Of a stretch of DNA of 13,469 nt, positions 5,787-12,499 are shown piece by piece (positions within the stretch are counted from its first letter, which is position 1; every line of letters begins with the position of its first letter). The stretch is from Dehalococcoidia bacterium (lineage in GTDB: Bacteria > Chloroflexota > Dehalococcoidia > SZUA-161). A program made the translations under genes and the position numbers. The notes under the pieces were generated by a model. That model worked only from the letters and a program-made list of their open reading frames with translations, ran no database searches and was not told the origin of the DNA. Location of the stretch: positions 1-13,469 of the forward strand of contig SOKG01000035.1 of the NCBI GenBank assembly GCA_004376205.1, given 5' to 3'.

Positions 5787-6371
5787 CTAGGTGCCGCCAC
5801 CTCCGCTTGCCACCACGCTTGTCCTTCTTCCTTTGCGCCTGGGAGGTCGCTTACGTGTCCACAACTCCTTGAGGAAGTTTTGGTCCAGCAGGTGCTTGTT
5901 ATCCACTACATCCAGGAGGTCCCGGGACACATTGGTTTCAAAGTAGGCCACCTCAACGTATTTGCCCATGTTCTTCACCGCTTGCAGGGCATAGGCAAAG
6001 TCCGAATCCCCGCTTACCAGAACCGCCACATCATAGAGGTCATTCCAGGCGAAATGCAGCAGGTCTGTGACAAGCATGACATCGATGCCTTTTTCCACAG
6101 GAATACCCTGCGCCAGCTTGGTGCTCCCCAGTCGTGCCTCCAAATACGGCGTTTCACGAAGGTTGTTGAGAAACTCCTGCTGCTCTCGGTAGGCATCAGG
6201 ACGCTGGCCCGGGTCCTGCAGGACATTGTAGTAGTAGGCTCGAAACAGGCGCCGCGATCCACAGAGCTTTCTAATAAAGTCGGCAAACTTGAGATCATAG
6301 CGACTAAAGTTGGCACGAAGGCCGTGATATAGGTTGCTCCCATCTATGAATACCGCCACTCTATCTTCCAC
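5787..6371 (-). CDS. NYN-domain protein (PIN-like nuclease fold, LabA/DUF88 type)
   Basis: 194 aa from GTG 6371. The start is chosen because GAGGGAGAG (6376-6384) is well placed and the family motif 'VAVFIDGSNLYH' follows directly; a TTG at 6434 would put translation inside the promoter. Acidic active-site residues of the NYN fold are visible: D10 in IDGSN, D97 in 'EKGIDVMLVTDLL', and D122/D124 in VSGDSDF. A very basic tail (RKRPPRRKGRR, 173-183) and a glycine-rich end suggest RNA contact. Members of the family are putative metal-dependent RNases; the substrate here cannot be inferred. It has its own promoter and is convergent with the rubrerythrin gene, 28 nt apart, with no obvious terminator between. 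Confidence 0.88.
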   Translation of the reverse strand: MEDRVAVFIDGSNLYHGLRANFSRYDLKFADFIRKLCGSRRLFRAYYYNVLQDPGQRPDAYREQQEFLNNLRETPYLEARLGSTKLAQGIPVEKGIDVMLVTDLLHFAWNDLYDVAVLVSGDSDFAYALQAVKNMGKYVEVAYFETNVSRDLLDVVDNKHLLDQNFLKELWTRKRPPRRKGRRTSVVASGGGGT

Positions 6372-6404
6372 GAATCTCTCCCTCAAGAAAATGCTCTGAA
6401 ATGA

Positions 6405-6434
6405 ATCATACGCCAGTTCACACCAACTCGTCAA
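6405..6434 (-). promoter_or_regulatory. Sigma70-type promoter of the NYN-domain gene
   Basis: On the minus strand TTGACG (6429-6434), an 18-nt spacer and TATGAT (6405-6410). It lies in the 85-nt gap after the MFS gene and gives a leader of about 25-30 nt, so the NYN gene need not be read from padR. Confidence 0.7.
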
Positions 6435-6456
6435 GTCGAAGCGAGCGGGATGCCTT

Positions 6457-7686
6457 CTACTCCCTGACCAGCAGAACCAACCCCAGCACCGCCGCGCCCG
6501 CCATCGCCGCCCCGAAGAAGAAGGGCGCTTCCGGCCCGATCAGATGCCACAGCCAGCCCGCGATCAGGCTCGCCGGCAGCAGAGAGAGCCCCACAGCCGT
6601 ATGATAGAGCCCGTAGGCAGTGCCCCTCCTTTCCGCCGGCACAAGGTCACAGACAAAAGCCCGAGATACTCCCTCAGCCACGCCATAGTAGAGTCCGTAG
6701 AGCGCAAACAACAGCCACACCTGCCACGCCGCCGATACCACAGCAAGCCCCAGATAGGCAAGGGCATAGATTGACCAGCCAACGACGATAACACGCTTCC
6801 TCCCCAGCCTATCCGAAACCAGCCCCGCGGGCAAGGCTGATAAAGCATAAACCAGGTTGAAGGCCACGAACAGGAGGAGAATCTGAGGAACCGAAAAGTC
6901 CAGGTCCTGGGCGCGCAGGATGAGGAAGGCATCGCTGGAGTTGCCCAGCGTAAACACAACCACTGTCGCCAGAAAGAGCTTGAAGCGGAAGTCGAACCCT
7001 CTCTTGGTCTCAACAGCGCCCGAAGGCTGCCCGTTAGCCGAACAGCTAACCCCTCTGGAATCAGCCCCCTTCCCCCGCTCCCGGACGAAAAACAGGAGGA
7101 CGAGCACAGCAAGTACCGCGGGGGCTATCCCGATAAGCACAATAGTCTGAAACGCATCCCTGGTGAGCTCAAGCCCGCCCCTCTGCACAACGTAGACAAC
7201 CATAGCAGCCACAGCGAGGCCAATTACAGCGCCCGCGGTGTCCATGCCCCTGTGGAAGCCAAAGCTCTTGCCCATCTCCTCAGGAGGAGCGGAATCGGCA
7301 ACCAGGGCATCGCGTGGCGAGGTTCTAATCCCCTTCCCCATCCGGTCTACAAAGCGCACTGCCGCCACCACACCCCAGATGGTGGCGAAGTACAGGAACG
7401 GCTTGGCTAAAGTGGAGACGCTGTATCCAAAGACGGCCAGGCCCTTCCGGCGCCCCAAACGGTCGCTGAGCCAGCCGCTGAGCACCTTGAGCAGGCTTGC
7501 GGTGCCTTCGGCAACCCCTTCGATGAAGCCAATGACTGGCATCCCCACTCTAAGCACGTTTAGCAGGAACAGCGGCACGAGCGTGAAGATCATCTCGGTG
7601 GAGACATCGGTGAGGAAGCTCACCACGCCCAGAAAGAAGACATTGCGACTGAACCCCAAGAACCTTCTTCTATCGTCCTGTTCCAT
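6457..7686 (-). CDS. Major facilitator superfamily transporter
   Basis: 409 aa with about twelve hydrophobic segments in two homologous halves. The MFS loop 2-3 motif occurs in the first half as GWLSDRLGRRK (71-81) and again in the second as GLVSDRLGRKR (288-298). The first half also has 'SFLTDVSTEM' (23-32) and 'DRMGKGIRTSPRDALVADS' (114-132), seen in a subgroup of bacterial MFS exporters of undefined substrate. A long polar cytoplasmic loop (about 202-235) separates the halves. The ATG is 4 nt after the padR stop, with the RBS AGGT inside the end of padR, so the two genes are co-transcribed and probably coupled. PadR-controlled MFS genes often export toxic organic compounds; the substrate is not readable here. 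Confidence 0.93.
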   Translation of the reverse strand: MEQDDRRRFLGFSRNVFFLGVVSFLTDVSTEMIFTLVPLFLLNVLRVGMPVIGFIEGVAEGTASLLKVLSGWLSDRLGRRKGLAVFGYSVSTLAKPFLYFATIWGVVAAVRFVDRMGKGIRTSPRDALVADSAPPEEMGKSFGFHRGMDTAGAVIGLAVAAMVVYVVQRGGLELTRDAFQTIVLIGIAPAVLAVLVLLFFVRERGKGADSRGVSCSANGQPSGAVETKRGFDFRFKLFLATVVVFTLGNSSDAFLILRAQDLDFSVPQILLLFVAFNLVYALSALPAGLVSDRLGRKRVIVVGWSIYALAYLGLAVVSAAWQVWLLFALYGLYYGVAEGVSRAFVCDLVPAERRGTAYGLYHTAVGLSLLPASLIAGWLWHLIGPEAPFFFGAAMAGAAVLGLVLLVRE

Positions 7687-7690
7687 TGAT

Positions 7691-7993
7691 TTACCTATCC
7701 AAGAGTACCTCGTCTACCAGTTCAGCGATTTTCTTCCTCGCCTCGTTGAGAATCACCATCCCCTGCTCCGTTACGGTGTAGTACTTGCGCACCTTTCCGT
7801 CGACCACTCTCTTCCGCACAGAGAGATAGCCCTCTTTCTCAAGCCGATGAAGTGTGGGATAGAGAGTCCCAGGGCTCAGCCGATAGCCATGCCGACCTAG
7901 TTCCTCTATGAGCTCAACCCCGTATATCGGCTCCCTTGAAGCGTGATAGAGGATGTGGATTTTCACGAAGCCCAGGAAGAAGTCCTTAAGCAC
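7691..7993 (-). CDS. PadR-family transcriptional regulator
   Basis: 100 aa, the size of the short PadR subfamily. The N-terminal winged helix shows 'PIYGVELIEELGRHGYRLSPGTLYPTLHRLEKEGYL' features, in particular the family signature S-P-G-T-L-Y-P-x-L-x-R-L-E (about 40-52), followed by the wing with 'GKVRKYYTVTEQG' (65-77) and a C-terminal dimerisation helix. The GTG start at 7993 has AAGGGGGT (7998-8005) upstream. It is the first gene of the padR-MFS unit and most likely represses it through GATATC palindromes overlapping its -10 box (8018-8039), with a ligand that is exported by the MFS protein. The autoregulation and ligand are inference. Confidence 0.93.
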   Translation of the reverse strand: MLKDFFLGFVKIHILYHASREPIYGVELIEELGRHGYRLSPGTLYPTLHRLEKEGYLSVRKRVVDGKVRKYYTVTEQGMVILNEARKKIAELVDEVLLDR

Positions 7994-8017
7994 AGCGACC
8001 CCCTTAATATCACCTAG

Positions 8018-8058
8018 CGATATCGTTATATGATATCATTGTCCGTCGTGTCCGTCAA
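8018..8058 (-). promoter_or_regulatory. padR promoter with overlapping GATATC palindromes
   Basis: On the minus strand TTGACG (8053-8058), a 17-nt spacer and TATCAT (8030-8035). The -10 lies inside the perfect palindrome ATGATATCAT (8030-8039), and a second palindrome CGATATCG (8018-8025) lies just downstream, with GATATC centres 14 nt apart. This is a good candidate PadR operator. The -35 region also carries a tandem 9-nt repeat (TGTCCGTCG/TGTCCGTCA, 8040-8057). Confidence 0.68.
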
Positions 8059-8065
8059 GATTGGT

Positions 8066-8077
8066 AGTGACAACGCT
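8066..8077 (-). repeat. Possible decayed REP fragment
   Basis: AGTGACAACGCT matches 11 of 12 bases of AGTGGCAACGCT (8155-8166) in the second unit of the REPIN-like element, in the same orientation. The other arm of the stem is absent. A separate small dyad ACGCT/AGCGT (8073-8077 / 8083-8087) overlaps it. It may be chance. Confidence 0.3.
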
Positions 8078-8097
8078 CTCGCAGCGTGAGTAGCCTC

Positions 8098-8211
8098 TTT
8101 CTTGATGAGGTAGCGTCGTGACTCCTGTCACGACGAATGATTCGTTGCCACAGGAGTGGCAACGCTACATGCTGCGGTCGAATTTAGGGACCTCGCCCTT
8201 TTCTTGATGAG
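8098..8211. repeat. 12-bp direct repeat flanking the REPIN-like element
   Basis: TTTCTTGATGAG occurs at 8098-8109, abutting the REPIN-like element, and again at 8200-8211. The second copy supplies the -35 box (TTGATG) of the mnmE promoter; the first has no -10 at the right distance. Both are preceded by CCTC at slightly different distances. The repeat could be a partial promoter duplication around the inserted element. Confidence 0.5.
8110..8168. repeat. REPIN-like element: two inverted 28-nt REP units folding into a three-hairpin junction
   Basis: Unit 1 is 8110-8137 and unit 2 is 8141-8168 in inverse orientation, with TGA between. Outer stem GTAGCG (8110-8115)/CGCTAC (8163-8168); hairpin I TCGTGAC-TCCT-GTCACGA (8116-8133); hairpin II CGAA-TGA-TTCG (8134-8144); hairpin III TTGCCAC-AGGA-GTGGCAA (8145-8162). 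Every base outside the loops is paired. Aligned in the same orientation, the two units differ at six positions, which form three compensatory base-pair changes in the 7-bp hairpin stem. This is the layout of REPINs, non-autonomous repeats usually spread by RAYT (Y1) transposases; no such gene is in the window. Confidence 0.78.
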
Positions 8212-8232
8212 TGTGAGCGAAAGATGTATGAT
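8204..8232 (+). promoter_or_regulatory. mnmE promoter giving a nearly leaderless transcript
   Basis: TTGATG (8204-8209), a 17-nt spacer and TATGAT (8227-8232). Transcription would start around 8239, only about 5 nt before the GTG start at 8244, where no Shine-Dalgarno sequence is visible. Translation would therefore begin on a leaderless or near-leaderless mRNA. Confidence 0.65.
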
Positions 8233-8243
8233 ACTAACAAGCT

Positions 8244-9581
8244 GTGTATCAAGATACCATTGCCGCAATATCCACTCCCATAGGCGAGGGCGGGATCGGA
8301 ATCGTGAGGTTGAGTGGGACGGAGGCCCGGCCCATTGCCCAGAGGCTGTTCCCAAAGCCACTAGCGGACCGGCGTCTAGTCTATGGGCACATAACCGACC
8401 CTGAAAATGGAGAGGTTGTTGATGAGGTGCTCGTGGCCTACATGGAGGCACCCCACACCTATACCAGAGAGGACATTGTCGAGATCGACTGCCATGGGGG
8501 GCCTCTGCCTCTACAGCGCATCCTGGAGCTAACCTTGCGCTACGGCGCCAGGCTGGCTAACCCCGGCGAGTTCACCCTGAGGGCATTCTTGAACGGCAGG
8601 ATAGACCTGGCGCAGGCGGAGTCGGTCTTGGACGTGGTTCAAGCCAAGACCCAGGCCAGCCTCCGTCTGGCTGTGCAGGGTCTGGCAGGCAAACTCTCGG
8701 AGCCCATCAAGGAAGTGCGCGGCGACCTGATGGAGATACTTGCCTATCTCACCGCCAGAATCGACTTTCCCGAGGACGAGGTTGAGGAACAAGACATCTC
8801 CGAGCCTCTGCAGAAGGCGCAATTGACTCTGCAGGACCTTATTGCCAACGCCGATGCCGGCATCGTCTATAGACAAGGGGTGAGGACCGCTATCGTGGGA
8901 CGACCCAATGTAGGAAAGTCAAGCCTCTTGAATCGCCTGCTACGCCAGAGTCGGGCGATTGTCACCACCACCCCCGGCACCACCCGCGATACTCTGGAGG
9001 AAGTGGTAAATCTAAAAGGCGTGCCATTCCTTCTCATTGACACCGCTGGTATCATTGACAGCAGGGACGAGGTGGAAGTCCTGGCGGTGGAACGAAGCAG
9101 GAAGGCGATCGAGCAAGCCGACTTCGTGTTGTTTGTACTCGATTCCAGCGAGCCGCTAACCGACTCAGATAAGCAACTAATCGATCTTCTCGCTGAGAAA
9201 ACAGTGCTGGTGGCAGCCAACAAATGCGATCTGCCGCCTCAGGCAGAGAACAATGAGCTGCCCTGGCCTCAAGTCTGGACCTCGGCGCTCACCGGGGAGG
9301 GGCTCACCGATCTGGAGAACGGAATGGTGAACTCCGTCTTGGGGGGCAGGGTGATTACCTCAGATACCTCGCTGGTGACCAACCCTCGCCACAAAGAGGC
9401 GCTGCTGAGAGCAAAGGAACATCTAGACCAAGCCCAGACCGCTATCGCAGAAAGCCTGCCCGACGACTTCGTCACCATCGACCTCACCGCAGCCCTGAAC
9501 GCCCTGGGAGAGATAACAGGGGAGACAGTCACCGAGGAGCTTCTGGAGACTATCTTCAGCCAGTTCTGCATCGGGAAGTAG
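8244..9581 (+). CDS. mnmE: tRNA uridine-5-carboxymethylaminomethyl modification GTPase MnmE
   Basis: 445 aa, full length for MnmE (TrmE), the GTPase that with MnmG modifies U34 of certain tRNAs. N-terminal folate-binding domain begins with the family hallmark 'DTIAAISTPIGEGGIGIVRLSG' and includes 'NPGEFTLRAFLNGRIDLAQAE' features. The G domain is inserted in the helical domain: G1 GRPNVGKS (219-226), K-loop/switch TTTPGTTRD (241-249), G3 DTAG (266-269), G4 NKCD (326-329), 'TSALTGEG' (346-353). The protein ends with the diagnostic C-[IVL]-G-K motif, CIGK (442-445), carrying the conserved cysteine. The GTG at 8244 is the only plausible start, since the conserved N-terminus begins at once; it lacks an RBS. 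No mnmG is seen nearby. Confidence 0.97.
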   Translation: MYQDTIAAISTPIGEGGIGIVRLSGTEARPIAQRLFPKPLADRRLVYGHITDPENGEVVDEVLVAYMEAPHTYTREDIVEIDCHGGPLPLQRILELTLRYGARLANPGEFTLRAFLNGRIDLAQAESVLDVVQAKTQASLRLAVQGLAGKLSEPIKEVRGDLMEILAYLTARIDFPEDEVEEQDISEPLQKAQLTLQDLIANADAGIVYRQGVRTAIVGRPNVGKSSLLNRLLRQSRAIVTTTPGTTRDTLEEVVNLKGVPFLLIDTAGIIDSRDEVEVLAVERSRKAIEQADFVLFVLDSSEPLTDSDKQLIDLLAEKTVLVAANKCDLPPQAENNELPWPQVWTSALTGEGLTDLENGMVNSVLGGRVITSDTSLVTNPRHKEALLRAKEHLDQAQTAIAESLPDDFVTIDLTAALNALGEITGETVTEELLETIFSQFCIGK

Positions 9582-9622
9582 TCTATGAATCAGGGTTAGG
9601 TATTAGGCAGTAAGGGGGGTAC

Positions 9623-10405
9623 ATGAAATCTGTCAAGTTCTACCGCGAGCCTGAGTTAGTCAATCCTTGCCTCGTTACCGCCTGGCCTGGCGTGGGCAAC
9701 GTAGCATTAATCGCCGCCACATATCTGAAGGACAAGCTCAAAGCGGAGGAGCTCGCGGAGATCGATCCCTCCAGCTTCTTCGACCTGGGCGGTGTTTTCA
9801 TCAAAGACAATTTGGTAGAGACGCCGACATTCCCCGAGGGCAAGTTTTACTACTGGGACAGTGGGGGCGAGGGAAAAGACATGATTTTCTTCCTGGCGGA
9901 GGCACAGCCCGCTTCTGGATCATATGAATACGCCGGCATCGTGTTGGATGTGGCACAAAAATTCGGGGTGAAAAGAGTGTACACCCTCGCCGCTGCCCTC
10001 ACCGAATACCATCCCGACCAACCAAGAGTGCTGGGAGCAGCCAGCTCCCCTGAGTTGCTCGAGGAGTTGAGGAAGCTTAAAGTAGTGCTGGCAGGAGACT
10101 TCTACATAGCCGGACTGAACGGCTTGTTGCTGGGGGTTGCCAAGGAAAGGAATATCGAGACTGTTTGCTTGCTGGGGGAGACGGTGAAATATGCAGCCAA
10201 GATGGCGAACCCGAGGGGTTCTCAGTCGGTGCTCAGCGTTTTGACCAAACTCCTTGGGGTGGAGATCGACATGGCTGAACTTGAGGAATTTGCCGAAAGC
10301 ACAGAGAAACAAATCAGGCAAATGGGCGACGAAATGAAAAGGGAGTTCCTGCAGCACTTCACCAAGCCGATTTGGGAACGGGAGCAGCACGAAGAAAACG
10401 GGTGA
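9623..10405 (+). CDS. PAC2 family protein (proteasome assembly chaperone-like fold)
   Basis: 260 aa. PAC2-family features: 'AWPGVGNVA' (20-28), a beta/alpha domain with 'FGVKRVYTLAAALTEYHP' (about 114-131), 'GDFYIAGLNGLLLGVAKERN' region (158-177), and a long charged C-terminal helix (about 217-245). The family resembles eukaryotic proteasome assembly chaperone 2 and is common in archaea, Actinobacteria and some other bacteria; its bacterial role is not defined. RBS AAGGGGGG (9612-9619) is close to the ATG. It lies 41 nt after mnmE with no terminator between, so co-transcription is likely, and it ends before the strong hairpin at 10424-10455. No proteasome or ATP-grasp ligase gene is visible in the window. 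Confidence 0.9.
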   Translation: MKSVKFYREPELVNPCLVTAWPGVGNVALIAATYLKDKLKAEELAEIDPSSFFDLGGVFIKDNLVETPTFPEGKFYYWDSGGEGKDMIFFLAEAQPASGSYEYAGIVLDVAQKFGVKRVYTLAAALTEYHPDQPRVLGAASSPELLEELRKLKVVLAGDFYIAGLNGLLLGVAKERNIETVCLLGETVKYAAKMANPRGSQSVLSVLTKLLGVEIDMAELEEFAESTEKQIRQMGDEMKREFLQHFTKPIWEREQHEENG

Positions 10406-10423
10406 TGCATTGCCAAATAGGCA

Positions 10424-10455
10424 AAAGGGGGCTGGCCTGAAGGCCAGCCCCCTTT
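10424..10455. terminator. Strong bidirectional intrinsic terminator between PAC2 and ftsH
   Basis: A perfect 15-bp stem: AAAGGGGGCTGGCCT (10424-10438), loop GA, and its exact reverse complement (10441-10455). The A-tract on one side and T-tract on the other serve as short U-runs on either strand (UUU on plus; UUUU on minus). It sits between two convergent genes, 18 nt after PAC2 and 27 nt after the ftsH stop. Confidence 0.9.
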
Positions 10456-10482
10456 ACGTTTCTGCTAAAGCGAGGCCCCTCT

Positions 10483-12393
10483 CTAATTATGACTGACGGC
10501 AGTCTCACCCTTTGAGTCACCTTCCGCCGTGTGTGACTTTCGCCCTGCTTTCCTGCCCTTGGCCTTCTCGGCAACCGGTTCAGATGAAGGCGCCGGCTCA
10601 TTAAACAGCGCCTCCAGTGCCTCGCCTTCAAGCGTCTCCTCAGTGATCAAGCGCTCCGCGATCTGAACCAGCTTCTCCTTGTTCTTAGTCAGGATATCCT
10701 TGGCCTCAGCGTAGGCATTGTCGATCAGTCTCTTGATCTCCTCGTCAATCTCATCAGCAACCTTATCGCCGTAGTCCTTCTGCTCATCCACTATCCTCCC
10801 CAGGAAGACTAGCTCCTCCTTGCGGCCAAAGGCGCGCAGACCCATTTTCTCGCTCATGCCGTACTCTTTTACCATCCTTCGCACAAGGGCGGAGACTTGC
10901 TCCAGGTCACTACTCGCCCCCGTTGTCACCTCGGCATTCCCGAAAATGATCTCCTCGGCAGCGCGTCCCCCGAGGTAGGTAGTCATGGTGTCCTGTAACT
11001 GTGCTATGGAGTAGAGGTGGCGATCCTCGGTGGGGAGTTGCCTGGTATAGCCACCAGCCATACCACGGGCCACGATGGAAATCTTATATACGGGGTCAGC
11101 ATGAGGCAGCATACGGGCTACCAGGGCATGACCAGCCTCGTGGTGAGCAATAACTGCTTTCTCCTTCTGACTGATAACACGGCTCTTGCGCTCCGGCCCG
11201 AGCTGAACTCGCTCAATTGCTTCTTGGAGCTCATCCAGACTAACCACTTTCTTATTGCGCCTCGCTGCCAGGAGAGCAGCCTCGTTAACCAAATTCGCCA
11301 GATCGGCGCCGCTAAAAAACGGGGTCTGCTTGGCGATAATCTCCAGATCGGCATCCGGGTCCAGCGGCTTGCCCTTGGCATGGACTTCGAGGATAGCCCT
11401 TCGGCCGTTTATGTCGGGTTGATCCAGGATCACGCGGCGATCGAACCTGCCGGGGCGCAGTAGCGCCGGGTCGAGAATGTCGGGGCGGTTGGTGGCCGAG
11501 AGAACGATTACCTTGGTGCTGGAGTCGAAGCCGTCCATCTCCACCAGGATTTGATTGAGCGTCTGCTCCCTCTCGTCGTGACCGCCGCCCAGGCCAGACC
11601 CGCGGTGACGGCCCACGGCATCGATCTCGTCGACAAAGATGATGCAAGGCTCATTGCGCTTAGCTTGATCGAAGAGGTCGCGCACACGTGAAGCGCCCAC
11701 CCCCACGAACATCTCAACAAACTCGCTGCCGCTAATGGAGAAGAAAGGAACCCCAGCTTCTCCAGCAACCGCCCGCGCAAGCAGGGTCTTGCCCGTACCC
11801 GGAGGGCCAATAAGCAATACCCCGCGCGGGATGCGCGCACCCAGGGCAAGAAACTTCTCAGGGTACCTCAGGAACTCCACTACCTCCTCCAGCTCCTGCT
11901 TCGCCTCCTCGACTCCCGCCACATCACCGAAGCTGATAGTCGGCTTATCGCCGCTAGCCAGCCGCGCCCTGCTCTTGCCAAAGGACATGGCTTGGCTCGA
12001 GCCGCCCTGTGCCTGACGCAGTATGAATATGAGCAACGCGCCAAAAAGGATCAGCGGCAGGAAGTTGATCAGTATCCCGGCCCAGTTGCCCCAACTGCTG
12101 GACTTGGCGAAGGTAAGGGTCACCGTATCGCCGATCTTAGTTCCAAACACTTCGAACGCGTCAAAGCTCTCTGGCACGGTGGCCACAAACTTCTCATCAC
12201 CTGAGACCGCAGTTAGTGACGTTCCCTTGATGGTCAGTTCCCAATCACCACTTGCTTTAACCTTGTCAATCAGCTCCGACGCAGCGAGACGCTCGGCACC
12301 ACCCCCGCCGGGCGAGATGAGCATAAAGAAGATGACTGCCACTCCCACCAGGATCACGAGCCAGATAATCAATTTTCGAGACATTCTCGGCAT
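10483..12393 (-). CDS. ftsH: ATP-dependent zinc metalloprotease FtsH
   Basis: 636 aa from ATG 12393. Order: N-terminal membrane helix (about 7-26), small extracytoplasmic domain, second membrane helix (about 107-125), AAA+ module, M41 peptidase. Motifs: Walker A GPPGTGKT (196-203), pore residues FVGVG (229-233), Walker B IIFVDEID (251-258), second region of homology with arginine fingers R313 and R316 in LLRPGRFDR, zinc site HEAGH (418-422) with third ligand D496. The C-terminal tail (about 598-636) is lysine-, glutamate- and alanine-rich and poorly conserved. FtsH degrades unfolded membrane proteins and regulatory substrates from the cytoplasmic face. ATG 12393 is favoured by AGGTGAG (12401-12407) 7 nt upstream; GTG 12405 (640 aa) and ATG 12384 (633 aa) are alternatives. 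It has its own promoter. Confidence 0.97.
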   Translation of the reverse strand: MPRMSRKLIIWLVILVGVAVIFFMLISPGGGGAERLAASELIDKVKASGDWELTIKGTSLTAVSGDEKFVATVPESFDAFEVFGTKIGDTVTLTFAKSSSWGNWAGILINFLPLILFGALLIFILRQAQGGSSQAMSFGKSRARLASGDKPTISFGDVAGVEEAKQELEEVVEFLRYPEKFLALGARIPRGVLLIGPPGTGKTLLARAVAGEAGVPFFSISGSEFVEMFVGVGASRVRDLFDQAKRNEPCIIFVDEIDAVGRHRGSGLGGGHDEREQTLNQILVEMDGFDSSTKVIVLSATNRPDILDPALLRPGRFDRRVILDQPDINGRRAILEVHAKGKPLDPDADLEIIAKQTPFFSGADLANLVNEAALLAARRNKKVVSLDELQEAIERVQLGPERKSRVISQKEKAVIAHHEAGHALVARMLPHADPVYKISIVARGMAGGYTRQLPTEDRHLYSIAQLQDTMTTYLGGRAAEEIIFGNAEVTTGASSDLEQVSALVRRMVKEYGMSEKMGLRAFGRKEELVFLGRIVDEQKDYGDKVADEIDEEIKRLIDNAYAEAKDILTKNKEKLVQIAERLITEETLEGEALEALFNEPAPSSEPVAEKAKGRKAGRKSHTAEGDSKGETAVSHN

Positions 12394-12424
12394 CTCTTTT
12401 CTCACCTACAACATGACCACTTCA

Positions 12425-12430
12425 ATTATA
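12425..12430 (-). promoter_or_regulatory. Extended -10 promoter element of ftsH
   Basis: On the minus strand TGGTATAAT: a consensus -10 TATAAT (12425-12430) with the TGn extension. There is no good -35 at 16-18 nt. The start of transcription would be near 12418, giving a leader of about 25 nt. Upstream lies the AGTACATTT/GGTACATTT tandem repeat (12452-12469), which could bind a regulator. Confidence 0.65.
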
Positions 12431-12451
12431 CCACACCAGAGAAGAAAAATT

Positions 12452-12494
12452 AAATGTACCAAATGTACTATAGGTAGTCACCTGGTAGTCACCC
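12452..12494. repeat. Two adjacent short tandem duplications upstream of ftsH
   Basis: AAATGTACC/AAATGTACT (12452-12460, 12461-12469) followed by GGTAGTCACCT/GGTAGTCACCC (12473-12483, 12484-12494). Each unit differs from its partner at the last base only. The second unit is itself a partial dyad (GGT-N4-ACC). They fill the space between the stop of the alpha-2-macroglobulin-like gene and the ftsH promoter. Confidence 0.7.
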
Positions 12495-12499
12495 CATCG

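Noticed and set aside
5789..5802. AGGTG-CCGC-CACCT hairpin near the rubrerythrin/NYN junction
   Set aside because: It lies in the NYN coding sequence and has no T-run on either strand, so I do not call it a terminator.
8156..8404. Plus-strand 82-codon frame starting in the REPIN-like element
   Set aside because: It overlaps the beginning of mnmE in another frame and starts within a structured repeat; no recognisable protein features.
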